From Branchiostoma floridae (taxonomy: Eukaryota > Chordata > Leptocardii > Amphioxiformes > Branchiostomatidae), in the NCBI RefSeq assembly GCF_000003815.2, contig NC_049984.1:27270100-27334099 (forward strand): DNA of 64,000 bases, in the 5' to 3' direction. A model generated the notes under the pieces. The model was not told the DNA's origin. It saw only the letters and a list, made by a program, of their open reading frames with translations, and did not search any database. Both the position numbers and the translations under genes were made by a program. Positions 35,001 through 46,065 of this stretch are shown piece by piece (within the stretch, counting starts at the first letter, position 1; each line of letters opens with the position of its first letter).

Positions 35001-35577
35001 TCACAACTAAGAAGTGCCGTGTTGCGGAATGATATACTCTCAGAACTATTTCCTTTCAAACCCTCCAAGGATGATCATATTTAGACTTTGGATCAGATAG
35101 AAACACTACAGAGACTGGCAGAAAGCATTGATATTCTTGGAGAGGTTCTTTCAATGATTGCGAAAAAATACTTCCACCATTAAAGTCAGGTGGTATGACC
35201 TATGATGACAACCAGGACTTAGTTTCTATGTTTAAAACTTTGTACAATATTGTAGAAAGAATACGCCAAGAAGACTCTTGAAGAAGTTGTTCCAAGGCTC
35301 CTGATAGCGCTCCTAGTCTACATTATCCTGGTCTTAAACAGTCTTAACATTGAGCTGCAGGGTCGAGAGGAGTTGTCACCAGCATCTTGGGGCAACTACC
35401 TTGAAAAGGCAGGGGATGATGAAGAGACTAAAGAAACTCCCTTTAAGGTCTGTAGAGGATCAAAAGACATGCATATGGCTGAAGTGCGCAAGCTAATCCA
35501 CTCCTGAATGAACAGCAGCTGGAAGATGGAAAGTATGTGGAATACATTGATAAGCAGGTAGCTGAAGATGAGAGAAC
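35001..35577. other. no intact gene; coding-like runs
   Basis: Runs such as TLQRLAESIDILGEVLSMIA (35105) and LSPASWGNYLEKAGDDEETK (35370) look coding but are broken by stops. They may belong to the same gene as the exon at 35578. Confidence 0.35.
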
Positions 35578-35676
35578 ATGAAGAGGTGTGCTGCTTGTGG
35601 TACTGAGGTGCCACTGCTGGCCACCATTCTCACCCGCATGACAAAGGAGGGCGAGCTCACAAGACTGACATGGTAA
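35578..35676 (+). CDS. zinc-ribbon-start exon, copy 1 (paralogue of 46066)
   Basis: ATG opens KRCAACGTEVPLLATIL and then TRMTKEGELTRLTW. The first ten residues and the upstream bases (AAGCAGGTAGCTGAAGATGA) match 46030-46090. The second CxxC-like half seen in the other copy (RICSNPDSC) is lacking here, so the two diverge after TEVP. It is probably a decayed copy. Confidence 0.45.
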   Translation: MKRCAACGTEVPLLATILTRMTKEGELTRLTW

Positions 35677-36870
35677 CCATTTGCTCATCAACGTAATTAA
35701 GAAGGATGTGTCAAAACATTATGTCTGTGCTGTTTTATTTCTTGTATTTTAAGTTGTGGCTATCTTCTTGAACTACCTAATACTGTTAATACTAAGATAA
35801 TGAATGAGTTATAGGCAATGTGCTTTGTTTTTTTTCGATATACATGTGTCTATAATATACTGTGGAGACAGCTGTGGAGGTGCTGAGAGATGCCCTGAGA
35901 GCGACTTCGGTCCGGAGAAGGACGCCCTGACCATCCTATAGGTTAACGTAACGCCGGCCATGACTAATAAAGGACTTCAAGAAGATACATGTTTTGATTG
36001 CATCCTTTAACTTAACGTCAAGGCACGACTTCAAAGACACGTGTTTTGAGTGAACAGTCTTTCCGTTTCCTAGACTTGTGACTGAGTCTAACGTTACCTA
36101 CTGGATTATGTATTTACCAGTTTTTAAAACGTTGTCATTACGCAAGTTTCACATGCAATAAAATTCTAAGTTACGACAGTGCTATGACGGAATATAATTA
36201 TAGTACCAAGCAAACATTATACGCACATAAAACTAATTAAAATGAGGTCCGATGACGAAAAGGATGATTTCTTGGTTTCATTAGTAATTTTGCATTCTCA
36301 ACCACGGTAAACATGGCGGTACGGCGTATACAAACCCATCCCTACCCGAAAGCAGCAGAAGATCGACGTTTTACGTCTGTATGCGTAAAAATCAATCGTT
36401 AAATCACTTTTGATCTGCTAGGATAAATACTAGGCTAAGAACTTGAAATGTTCCGCATTACGCAAATTGTTAAAACATTGCTCGTCCTCTCAGTCAAGCT
36501 AGCAGAGTTGCAGGAATTCTTTGGACTCCGGGCGCCATCTTGGATGTGGGGTCAAATTATTTGGTCAATTTACAACTAATTTACATCCTTTCTATCATTT
36601 CACACACACATCATTGCATTTAAATTCATCCTATATTGACAGATGTTTGTTCTATTTTAAACTTAAAGGTCATCTGTCCTGGCACTTAACAACACCATAG
36701 GAGAACTCAGGTAGAATTACGAGAAGACCACAATCAACATTTTAAAGGCTCATCAGTTAGAAACGTGCGCATCGGAAGGTTTTGGGGGGATTGTTGGACC
36801 ACACTATACAAAATAGGTTCAAACGTCTCTTTAAGAATTTCGAAAGGGAAGGCATTGTCACATTGTCTGG
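35677..36870. other. no gene seen
   Basis: AT-rich. AATAAA near 35968 could be a polyadenylation signal of an element or gene, with no coding frame beside it. Confidence 0.4.
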
Positions 36871-36874
36871 TTAA

Positions 36875-37421
36875 GTGGACTACAAGTCAAGACAGAGAGT
36901 GATCAAGCTACTCAACATGCACGGAGCACAGACCATACTCTGTTCACCCAACAGAGAAAACATCAGACTGGGTATGGTCAAGGTGACAAATGACGTGTGC
37001 AAACAGTTGGTATGTGTGGACTGGGTTGCAAGGATGATCAAGGACAAGGGCATTGCTCCATGTATTACCATTTATGTACGATCAATAAATGCTACAGGCA
37101 TAGTATTCTAATACTTCAAGAATCTGTTGTCAGATGATATGTGGTAAGACAGAGACCCTAAGAAACTAAGAAAGGAACCTTTTAGTTGGTATCTATCACA
37201 AGGCAGAAACAAGGAGAATGTTGTCTCTTTTTAGTGGTGATGGAAACTGTAGAGTTGTTATTGACACTACCGCACTAGGGATGGGAATGAACTTCCCACA
37301 TGTAGCATATGTAATCTTATTGGGACCAGCGACGGACGCAGAAAGAATGTTGGTGCTGCCCATTTCCTCAGTGCAGCATGAGAGGGGCTTCTCTTCAGAG
37401 ATAAGTTATCATTGTTACTAA
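36875..37421 (+). pseudogene. RecQ-like DNA helicase fragment (C-terminal helicase domain)
   Basis: The first frame gives VIKLLNMHGAQTILCSPNRE, IRLGMVKVTNDV and IYVRSINATGIVF, then TAA. YFKNLLSDDMW follows before another stop. After a frameshift comes LVGIYHKAETRRMLSLF and then CRVVIDTTALGMGMNFPHVA. The order (VxSPxRxNI, xYxRSI, YHxxT, RVVxxTxALGMGxNFP) is that of the RecQ-family helicase C domain, where the last block is motif V. The arginine-finger motif VI is not readable. Two stops and one frameshift make it inactive. No N-terminal ATPase domain was found upstream. Confidence 0.6.
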
Positions 37422-37424
37422 TAG

Positions 37425-38940
37425 TACTTAGATAAAACTTTCTCAACTATATAGCCATAGTGCGGCCATTTGAAATGTGTTGGAATTTTAGATTTGCAGT
37501 CAGTCATCTAAGCAATGACAACCCTGCGTCCAGCCTGCCTGCTCACCTGTCGTACGAGGAGAGCGTTGTCAATCAGCAGAGAAAGAACTTTTTCTCCATA
37601 TACTGGTGCAAAGGACGTCCGGGGTACTGTAAATGCAACAGAGAGCAACAAACCTCAGCAATGCCAAGGATGTCACAGAGGTTGCCTGTGACAAAAAATA
37701 AAGTAGAGGGTGGAAAACAGTAATCGCGATGAACCCTACCAATTACATCCCTTCTGGTGTCCCCCACAACTCTCCATGACTATGCCAGGAAATAATGGAT
37801 CAGACGAGTCGTGTGGAAGAATAAACAAAAACTAAGTACGAAATAAGAATTGTCGCCTTGAAAAGTCAACTTGAAAATAACTGTAAGACTCGTCTTACTC
37901 ATCAGACTCGTTCTTCCAAATTACACTGAATGTCCATAAAAAGATTTCCTTTTTGAGGCTTTTTCAAAGAGGAAAACATCGAGGATTGCAATAATCCCAT
38001 TGAGCTGTAACCACAAAAGGGACATGGAGGAAAAGGGGACTCTCAACAACCCGATGGCTTTCCTGTCCGTGTGGTGCAGCTTGCTGGTACAGCTTGGTTT
38101 GTTCTCGACATCGATTATTCTGCTTTCAAAACATAATTTCAGCAAGGTAGCGAGGGAAATAAGCCTATGGCCGAGTCGAGACGGCCTCTGTACCAGGTAC
38201 CTTAGGACAATATACTATTCCTTTTATATAATGTAAATGATCGATGTTGAAACCTACATATGAAATGTCGTGTGTGGTCTCAGATGTCACAACAACGAGA
38301 GGCGAGGAAAATTAAAGATAGCCACGAAAGACTCAGTGGGGTCATTAATACGAAGTAGTGATGGCATAGAGTCTGGTAGCGCATTGAAAACTATCAATTC
38401 ATTAATAGGTGATACAAGACCTCTGTGCCGTTACATATATACCCGTGGAGTTAAGTTTTGGAATAGACACATTCGTCGATATAGCGTATTTTATTTGCAA
38501 ATAATATCAGATTGGAAAAAAGTAATATTGGCGATTCGGTAAATTTGTCAATTGTGTTGGAGAAATTATCTGCTATGTCCAACATAGCTCTAAATTCTGC
38601 ACCTGTGTCGACCCATGTCAGTGTATCGCAATAGGACGACACTATGCTGTAGTACATGTTATGGAGGCCATTCAGATGATTCATAGTACCACACTTTATC
38701 TGCTCTATACGGATATAATCACAGTAATTGAAGGGCTCCCATTGCCTGAGGGGCAGTGGCCATGTTCTAAGGTGTGTTGAATGATACCACCCCACCCCCC
38801 CACCCCCGACATGTTTCATTGTTAGTGAATGTTTGTGCTAGAATTCCCACTTATTTTGTGAGCCTTATACCCAAAAGTGGACTATAGCGAGTTTTAAGCT
38901 GAAATGTTTGTAATGTTTGTAAGTTAGATAAGTTCCTCAG
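37425..38940. other. no intact gene; unrecognised frames
   Basis: A plus frame at 37460-37723 and one at 38000-38236 have some coding character but no recognised motif. A short C/A-rich run lies near 38790. Confidence 0.3.
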
Positions 38941-38941
38941 A

Positions 38942-39205
38942 ATGTATACAACATACGATGCTATCTTTGAAGATGGGACACAGGTGTTCAAAAGACCAGA
39001 TTTTGACCCTATGAACCCCACGCAAGTAACATTTAAACCAGATGACATAAGGCAGACGGAGGGGCTGAGAGCAGATGTTGCTACTGCAAGCCCTGCATCA
39101 CCACTCCCGAAACTTTGTGGCTTGGGGAGCAGCTTGCCAGTGAGGCAAATGGGGAGAGCTAAGTATACGTTGTTCTGGGGCACAATGGCCAACATGGACC
39201 TATAG
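38942..39205 (+). CDS. exon of multicopy family (IFxDGxQxFK motif), copy 1
   Basis: After the acceptor AGTTCCTCAG the frame gives TTYDAIFEDGTQVFKRPDFD, then TQVTFKPDDIRQTEGL and a Pro/Ala/Ser tail to TAG. The exon at 53694-53864 encodes the related SHDTIFQDGVQLFKGSNF. Two diverged copies support a real exon family. The domain is unknown. Confidence 0.5.
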   Translation: MYTTYDAIFEDGTQVFKRPDFDPMNPTQVTFKPDDIRQTEGLRADVATASPASPLPKLCGLGSSLPVRQMGRAKYTLFWGTMANMDL

Positions 39206-40288
39206 CCAAAAACGATTACTACGCACTTCAACTGGAGAATTCTTTATCCTTCAAGTGGCCTTTACCCCAAGATACGTCGATGTAGGTTAGACATCCAGGT
39301 AGTACGATATGCCAAAAAGCAGTAACTGCTTTTTGACATGTCCTTACCCCAAATTTCGCTACCATCTACACGATTGTGTTACTTCTATTGGTGGACAAAT
39401 ACTGTGTTCTGTGATATTATCATGAATGAAGGGAGTGGATGCTAAATTGTTGTACCAAATGAATGAGTACTAATATGTTACGATTGACAAAAATGGACGC
39501 ATGTGTCCATTACTAACACCCAAAACCTTTCTCCACTAGCACCACACGGCTCTACGTCTTCAAAATGCGAAGGACTGGAGGCCTGGTTCTGGAAGCGGAA
39601 GAATTCAACAGATCGGAACTGGCTTTCCCAACGGACAATTCCTGAAAACACACACCAGGAACGAGCAACGGGTGTACATGTATGTCGGTGTCATTGTAGT
39701 GGGACTGTTAATTCTTATGATGCATTATTGTTATAATTAACCTGACGAGAAGACAAGTAATGTCGTTAATACTTTTATGACATGCTATTATCGTTTATTT
39801 ACACGTGCGTGTATATCAAAGCCCATATTGCCGAACATAGTGTTCTTGAAGCGCAAATAACAGAGGAACAAATAATTAACAGCGTTTCCCGACATTACTG
39901 CACGCATTTTTGCTGTTCGTCTGGCGATAGGACGACATTGTACGGATTAGTTACGTATGCCAAATGCACAGATAGCGTAAAGACAGCGTACTTGCAAAAC
40001 ACCCACTTTCAAGAAATGTTTATCCATATTTTGGCGGTCAATGATGACAAAATGTTGTAATCGCGCAATTGTAACTGAACTGGTCATCAATATTTCGTAC
40101 GTTTGAGCGTTTAGAGATGCATAAAGACAAAATAAAATCAAACTCGTACGGACTTATAAAAAGTTATAGGTGATCCGCGCTATTGGTGCTTCCCACATAG
40201 AAGGTGAGTTCAGTTCAACTTTAGTGAAATGACGCAGTTTTTCCACAAGTCCATATATGTAAAAAGACCTAATTGTATTTCCCTCCAG
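39206..40288. other. no gene seen
   Basis: AT-rich stretch with no supported frame. Confidence 0.35.
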
Positions 40289-40479
40289 AAGAACAGTCAG
40301 CCGCACAACTACAAGACGAGCCCCATGGGCGCCGGGAGGTCGCACAAGAAGATCTGCAGCAAAACACCGAAACGCGCCAGGACGTCGACACGCAGGAAGT
40401 CGTACAGCAGGACAACCCAGGCACGCAGCAGGAAGACGTGCAACCTCAGGGTCCGCCCAGGCCCGCCACACGACAACCT
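40289..40479 (+). CDS. Gln/Glu/Pro-rich exon
   Basis: Bounded by ATTTCCCTCCAG and CAACCT/GTGAGT. The peptide (QSAAQLQDEPHGRREVAQED, then PGTQQEDVQPQGPPRPATRQ) is low-complexity and probably disordered. The long minus frame across it (40154-40663) is GC-driven. Another nearby donor at 41053 follows the same ACACGACAACCT text, suggesting a duplicated exon end. Kinase-type exons lie 1 kb downstream. Confidence 0.4.
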
Positions 40480-41163
40480 GTGAGTCCTCCTGGAATCGAC
40501 CAGGACCTGGGAATCGACTTAATACATTAGAAGTGGAAAGTCCCACCGACAACGGTCGAGGGAACTCTCCACCAATTTCCCAGTTCTCCACAGAAGTAGG
40601 TATACCAATGTGAGGGGGATCATGAGTCAAAAAGTAATGTAATGTTACGTGTCGATGTTCCAATTCCTGTCAGTTGCTCTTTTACAGCTGTTATCAAAGA
40701 TCTAGTGAGCTGTGATATCATTTAATAGCCCTCGGAATTGTTGATGTTTTTTGCAACAAATCGACAGTAAAGCAGGGGCGATCCGACAAAAATTCCTTGG
40801 CCTACTGCCTATGGTGATAATAGGGTCAGTTAGTTTTATAACCCTACGCGTGATATATCAATTTGTAGACTGCTTACCCTTAACCAACCTTTACAAGAGG
40901 AACGAAACTTTACACTGTAGTTATTTAAGTGTATAAAGAAACCATGTGTTTGAACTTTCATGAGAATGTTGATTTCGAAACTTTCCTTTTCTTTCTTTTT
41001 CAAAGGTTACATTGTCATGAACCCTGTGCAGGGTGACTGGCCACCCAGGGACACGACAACCTGTAAGTTCGATTTATAGCTTATAACAACACCATTAATG
41101 AAACTTCAGCCATAACAGTAGCCCACAACAAATATTGACTATTTCCATTTTACCTTTACTTAG

Positions 41164-41211
41164 GTGGCCGTGCTGTCCAAGAACACAGTGATAGGGGGTT
41201 TGAGATCCCAG
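41164..41211 (+). CDS. possible 48-bp internal exon
   Basis: Bounded by TTTACTTAG and TCCCAG/GTAAGT, exactly 16 codons (VAVLSKNTVIGGLRSQ), phase 0 at both ends. It precedes the kinase C-lobe exon at 41472, which also starts in phase 0. The short size makes chance possible. Confidence 0.4.
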
Positions 41212-41471
41212 GTAAGTCTGACTGTAAGTTGACTTATCAAATGTGAAAGCTGATCTTGAAACACCAGCAATGATTAACATGACATCGATTTTGTAGTAGC
41301 AATTTTTAATGTACTGTTTCCTCCCTAGTCCAATTGATTGAATATGGGCATGTATTCATCAAATTATGGGTGGGTGTGGGTGGGTGTGTTGGGGGGGGGG
41401 GGGGCAGATATAATGTTGTATTGGAAACACACTAGTATTAATGACCATTTCATCTTGTTTTGTTGTTTCAG
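41212..41471. other. intron-like, with G14 tract
   Basis: The stretch contains GGGTG repeats and a 14-base poly-G tract (41391-41404). It lies between two exon-like segments. Confidence 0.5.
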
Positions 41472-41863
41472 CATGGCAACGTCATGGTGAGCACTGTAAA
41501 CAGGCAGGTTACGGCAAAAATCATTGGTTTTGGTTGTGCCTGCCTTGTTGAACAGCCTGCCAAATTCAAGATCCCCACCGGCATGTCAACTCACATTGCC
41601 CCGGAGGTGGTGCAGTGACAAAGCTGTCTGACATCTTCAGTTATGGGAGACTGGTTGCGGACGTGGAGGCAGAGATACGGGCTACCCCTACCCTGTACCT
41701 GCTCGCTCCGACGACAGACCAGATCTGGCAGTTATCATCAGGGTACTGGAGAGTGCGGGCGGGCACTACAGACTTTTTTTTTAACTCTAGTACATTTGTG
41801 TATGTAGGTTTCCTCTGTATCGCATATTTTGGGGCATATGGTGCTGTAAATATTCCAGGTTAG
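41472..41863 (+). pseudogene. protein kinase C-lobe exon (catalytic loop Asn to subdomain IX)
   Basis: After the acceptor TTGTTTCAG the frame reads GNVMVS (the catalytic-loop Asn), AKIIGFGCACLVE (position of DFG, here G-F-G) and MSTHIAPEVV (the APE motif). After a one-base shift near 41610 comes TKLSDIFSYGRLVADV (subdomain IX, SDxxSxG). Joined to HNDLK at 24700 the spacing HNDLK-xx-N is exactly right and both junctions are phase 0. Loss of the metal-binding Asp plus the frameshift indicates an inactive or pseudokinase copy. Confidence 0.65.
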
Positions 41864-42065
41864 TGTTTATCAGTTTTGATCTATTGAGTAAAAGTTTAGA
41901 CAGCAGAATCTTGAAATTAAATTCTCTAAGCATTTTTATTTTATCATGCTTTATCAATTCGTTTTAATGTGCAGTCAAGTGTTTGGATCATGGACATACT
42001 AGAGACTTTACCACAGACGGTTTTGTTAATGTCAATGAGACCACATCAGAGAACCCGTTACAACA

Positions 42066-42420
42066 TGTGGCCTTCCACAAGGCACGATATTAAGACCTGT
42101 TGTCTTCCTAGCCCTCACTAACAGTGAAGCACAAGACGCAGTTGCCAACCGTTGGAAATTCGTAGATGATTTAAATCTTATCGAGTGCCACAAGCAAGGG
42201 GAAAAGTCTTTCAGATTTAACACGACCTAGACAATCTCAGCCGATGGTCAGCGAAACACAAAATGACACTGCATCCCAAGAAATGCAAGACGATGTTTCT
42301 GCATTTCTCAAGGGCAGCTCCTCCACTACTATCACTGGGAATCAACAACTACCCCCTGGCAGAAGTTAGAATCGTGAAACGATTGTCACTACCCGCGCAA
42401 GTAGACAGCCCCGGTACTGC
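42066..42420 (+). pseudogene. LINE reverse transcriptase fragment
   Basis: The peptide has GLPQGTILRPVVFLAL (palm motif), then FVDDLNL (the catalytic Y/FxDD block), a stop, and in the next frame LDNLSRWSAKHKMTLHPKKC and a RLSL terminus. This is the order of a non-LTR reverse transcriptase, in the CR1/L2-like style that I recall from lancelets. One frameshift lies near 42225. About 115 codons remain of a normal domain of about 250. Confidence 0.7.
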
Positions 42421-43221
42421 GTTTTTTTTTCCTTCTTTTCAACCTTCCTTTACCGAACTGTCGACCGTTTTACACCTGACTAAAGTAGTAATAGTGTAAA
42501 ACGTAGACAACTACCAGAGATGCACGACGTAGTAAGACGAAAAGAAACGTAGATAAATAGCAGCGAAAATACAGGAGACGACATGTGAATACATGCAAGT
42601 ATGCAAGTAGCTCATACTCATAATACAAGGAAGGAAACAGGAAAAAATGTCTCGACCATCGGAGTGCATTAAACACTGGTCACTTGTACATGTGCGTACT
42701 GCCCCTTTTTCCCCCTTTACGTTATTTTTCACATATGATTATTAAAGGAATACGACTCTTGGTGGCACATACAATATTTATATGTGTATAAATATGTGTT
42801 TTAAGCTTATGCATTTTGTATCTAATTTGTACACCTTTGTATGGTTAGTCGTCTCTGTCGCTTAGGTTGTTTTTGCGTAGAAAAAGTGTCATAGTCTGTA
42901 TAGACTGACTGACAGAGAAAGAGAGAGTGAAATATACCCTTTGACAAAGCGTAAATAGCGGGAAAAAAGAAGAAGCGATAACCACATTATTTACGATCAT
43001 AAATCAACACCTGAATGACATATTGATAACGTCAACAAGCGCGGAGACCGCATCTCACCAAGTGAGCACAACTTCTTCTGCCGACAAGACAGACATGGAC
43101 ACACTGCACTGTATTCATGTCTTCCTCAGTGATATGTTGTTTTTTTTACCGGCATTTACTCAGAGGTACTGAGAAGAAAGCAAAGGTCCCACCAGGCTAA
43201 GTTTCAGCCCCCAGATAAATA
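42421..43221. other. no gene seen
   Basis: AT-rich after the reverse transcriptase fragment; nothing recognised. Confidence 0.4.
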
Positions 43222-43300
43222 ATGAATGAAGACCTTTATTGCACATTTTTGCCCCACTGGGCTACGTACAGGTCACATGGTAAGGATCATATATACTGTA
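43222..43300 (-). mobile_element. probable LINE 3' end
   Basis: Read on the minus strand the sequence runs GTAGCCCAGTGGGGCAAAAA, TGTGCAATAAAGGTCTTCAT and then TCATTATT. An AATAAA signal followed by short ATTC-type tail repeats is typical of CR1-like LINE 3' ends. The family is recognised from memory. Confidence 0.4.
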
Positions 43301-43567
43301 ACAATGGAAACAATCATACATATCTATATATGTAGATATGCGTCTAATCTATTCTAGGATATTCGACTTCCTCTCGCTTCTTGGTAATTGCATAAATGTA
43401 GCTAGCTGTATGGTTTATTAGAGTTGGTTTATCAAAAGCTATCAGGAATATAAATTTATCTTTACTGTTCAAGTATCTGAAATGGGGATATACACGCATA
43501 CACCCATGTTCTCCCGTGATTGAGCGCTACATACATACTGGTTTTATGATTATTTTCACAACTTCAG

Positions 43568-43698
43568 AATTCATGGCGATCATAGAGGAAAGGAGCGCGG
43601 ATGACGCTAAGTTCCAAAGGGAAGTAGAGGGCGCGATAAATACCAAGGCCAAGAGCGTGCGTGGTCACAGCAAGGATAAGCTAAAGAAAGACAACTAA
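43568..43698 (+). CDS. coiled-coil family exon (IIEExS), copy 1
   Basis: After the acceptor CACAACTTCAG the frame reads FMAIIEERSADDAKFQREVE and then a Lys-rich end with a stop. The paralogue at 54814-55014 reads FIMIIEEKSDEVSDLSKALS. Both are charged and helical. Confidence 0.45.
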
Positions 43699-43810
43699 AA
43701 CGCTAAGTCTTAATATTTGTTTTGTTTTATTCACACGTAACATAAACAAGAACAGCACATATATAGTTTGTTGCTATTCCTATGTCTTCATAAACTGACC
43801 CTTGTAGGAT

Positions 43811-44023
43811 ATGTACTGTGTAAAACCTTCTATTGTGATGGTTGCAATTTTCTTAATGGGGCTCCCAGTATGGAACTGCATAGTCGGAACTATGGGAAGT
43901 ATGGAACTACGGGGTCGGCATCACCTCTCGAGGGACGGCATCACCTCTTCGGGAGATGGGAGAGTCCTCAACAGCCAGGGGGGCGGGGGCGGTCTTACCT
44001 CTCAGGCTAGCGCCAGAAAAGGT
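43811..44023 (+). CDS. possible exon with hydrophobic start and Gly-rich end
   Basis: The frame reads MVAIFLMGLPVWNCIVGTMG, then a Gly/Arg-rich part (DGRVLNSQGGGGGLTSQASA) ending at a donor (GAAAAG/GTACAT). Unrecognised; low confidence. Confidence 0.2.
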
Positions 44024-44345
44024 ACATCATTAATCATTACAAGCAGCAAAAAGTATTTAACGCTATTATAAAGATCTGTCAATTTGTCAAAGCTTTAATA
44101 AGATTATTTTTCAAGTCCGAGCCACCAATACGAGAATCACTACAACTACAGAGTTGACATCAGTATACTTAGAATGATGCTTAGTAGTAGTTATCTATTA
44201 TAAAATCACCATATTATTTGCGTAATTATTGAGGATATACAATACATGTGAAAAGGGTGTCTATTCAATATTTATACATGTAACATGTAAGAAGGTTAAG
44301 GGAGATATCGACGAAAAATGACCGGCAAATTAAAACCTATGTGAC

Positions 44346-44450
44346 GATTGGACAAGCATGAAGGATGGCCGAGATCCCAGAACTGATAAGCGAATCACTG
44401 ACTGGTAAGACGTTACTCGGAGGGCATGCTAACCAGTCTCATGACCTGTA
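44346..44450 (+). pseudogene. paralogue of the 4108 exon
   Basis: ATTGGACAAGCATG and then IPELISESLTGKTLL match 4108-4200 in bases and peptide. A stop follows after about 30 codons, where the other copy continues. Confidence 0.45.
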
Positions 44451-45230
44451 GACAGGAAGACTGTGGACAAAGTACCTCGGGGAGGATCTTCGATTCTTGA
44501 CATAAGTCACGCCCCGCTCTTATCATTTTTTACAGCCAAAGTATGAAACCTATATCATTGATTATCAGAATTCCAAATTGACATATTGGCAACTCAGAAT
44601 TAAGCTGTTAGAAAAGGACACTAACTCCAAGATGACCTTGTGGTTTTGGCTCTGGATCCCGCAAGTGTGAACCCAGTAAAGGAGGAAAAGTTGTAGTCAC
44701 GTACCAAGGTATGCATCTTCTTAGTTTAGATCATCACTATGCTGTTTTGTACTTGGGAAGAGCAAAAGCGAGTTAACCACGATTCTACATTCAGGGTGTC
44801 CGTCAAATCTGACAGTAGAAGCTATGTATGAAACATACCAAAACCTATTTCTGTTGACCAATTTTATATCGTCTCGGACCAAACCTGGTTGGAAGCAGAC
44901 ACGAAATTTTAGGAAATCGACCTCACCGGAACGTAGAGTCCTTTTTCTCAGATACCTGGCGTTCATGCTGACGGGTTTTTGTAGTATAATTGTATACTTA
45001 ACTGAGAAGTAAACGCAGATTTATAGATAAATCTATTTATTAACTCATGACGTCATCAAACTTAGAACTTACGCGACGTCAGCAGTGACATCTGATAAAG
45101 GTCGACGGGATCAACTGAACATTTTTAAGGTGCTTTTTTGTGTAGGAAGGAAGCTTGAGCTTTGTAGCTATTTAACACGTCTATTTGGTATCGTATGTGG
45201 GTTAACGAAAGACGTTCTATGTTGACGTGC
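44451..45230. other. no gene seen
   Basis: A short run near 44535 (KYETYIIDYQNSKLTYWQLR) is coding-like but isolated. The rest holds nothing recognised. Confidence 0.35.
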
Positions 45231-45231
45231 T

Positions 45232-45614
45232 TTGTTTTATTTTATTTCCCCGTCAGTTCGCACTTTGATTCTTTTTTCGTTGAGGTTACTCCAGGACGTC
45301 CTGACCCAGTTGGCTGATCTCCAGAGACAGGTTCAAGATTTGAGGAGCAGACCGTCCCTCACAGAGGGACTTTTGAAAGAAATATCCCTCTACTGTTCTT
45401 TCCACCCACGCTCTTTATTTGTATCAGACCATGCTATGGCACTTATCGATAATTTAGTTTTGCTGGCGAGGAGGGAGGGGAGAGAACGGAGGAGTGTGAA
45501 TCACTAACAGAGGAGGTAGTGGCTTATAAATCAGACCCCAACCTTTTCTGCAGCCTAGCTGCGAAGTGCTTTGGTTCCACGACCAAAGTACAAGCTGCTA
45601 CCAAGTGCAAGTAG
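45232..45614 (+). CDS. exon-like coiled-coil frames, unidentified
   Basis: The first frame reads LTQLADLQRQVQDLRSRPSL and ends at 45507. An overlapping frame (about 45480-45614) continues with LTEEVVAYKSDPNLFCSLAA and CFGSTTKVQAATKC. Read together they suggest one exon with a frameshift. The peptides look genuine (heptad-like start, Cys-rich end), but I cannot name the family. It precedes the zinc-ribbon-like exon at 46066. Confidence 0.4.
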
Positions 45615-45723
45615 GTGTAAAAACTTACTATGCAGCAAACTCTACCCTTGCTTTAGTTGCCCCTCCCTCCTCCGCCGCAAGGGAGCGCCTGCTGTATCCA
45701 ACTTTCGTCAGTATCTTGTTTTC

Positions 45724-45815
45724 GTACTGGATATCCAGAAAACGGCCTGAGCAGGAGGACGCGTCCTGGATATCCAGAAAGCGGCACAAACAGTACGCAT
45801 CCTGGATAAACAACG
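45724..45815 (+). repeat. 36-39-bp tandem repeat in coding-like frame
   Basis: CCTGGATATCCAGAAA units recur (at 45727, 45766 and, degenerate, 45802), encoding SWISRKR three times. Both periods are multiples of three. Confidence 0.55.
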
Positions 45816-46065
45816 GTTCGACTCGCTCCAAGAGCCCAATAACCTTTACATACTATTGTCTGACATTGCAATGTCCACCTTATATTATTACGTTTATTTA
45901 TGCAAATAAGCATGACGTCATGATGATGTCACGCTATGTGGCCACGCTCATTTCAGGAAAATGTGCCAGAAAAGTGTTTTGCCCCGCTTGTAATTCGACG
46001 ATTGTTATACCCAACCCAGCGGAGCGTATGATAAGCAAGTATCTGAAGATGAGAGAAGTAAGAAC

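Noticed and set aside
40154-40663. 169-codon minus-strand frame
   Set aside because: It is antisense to a Gln/Pro-rich plus exon with good splice sites, and its composition is a shadow.
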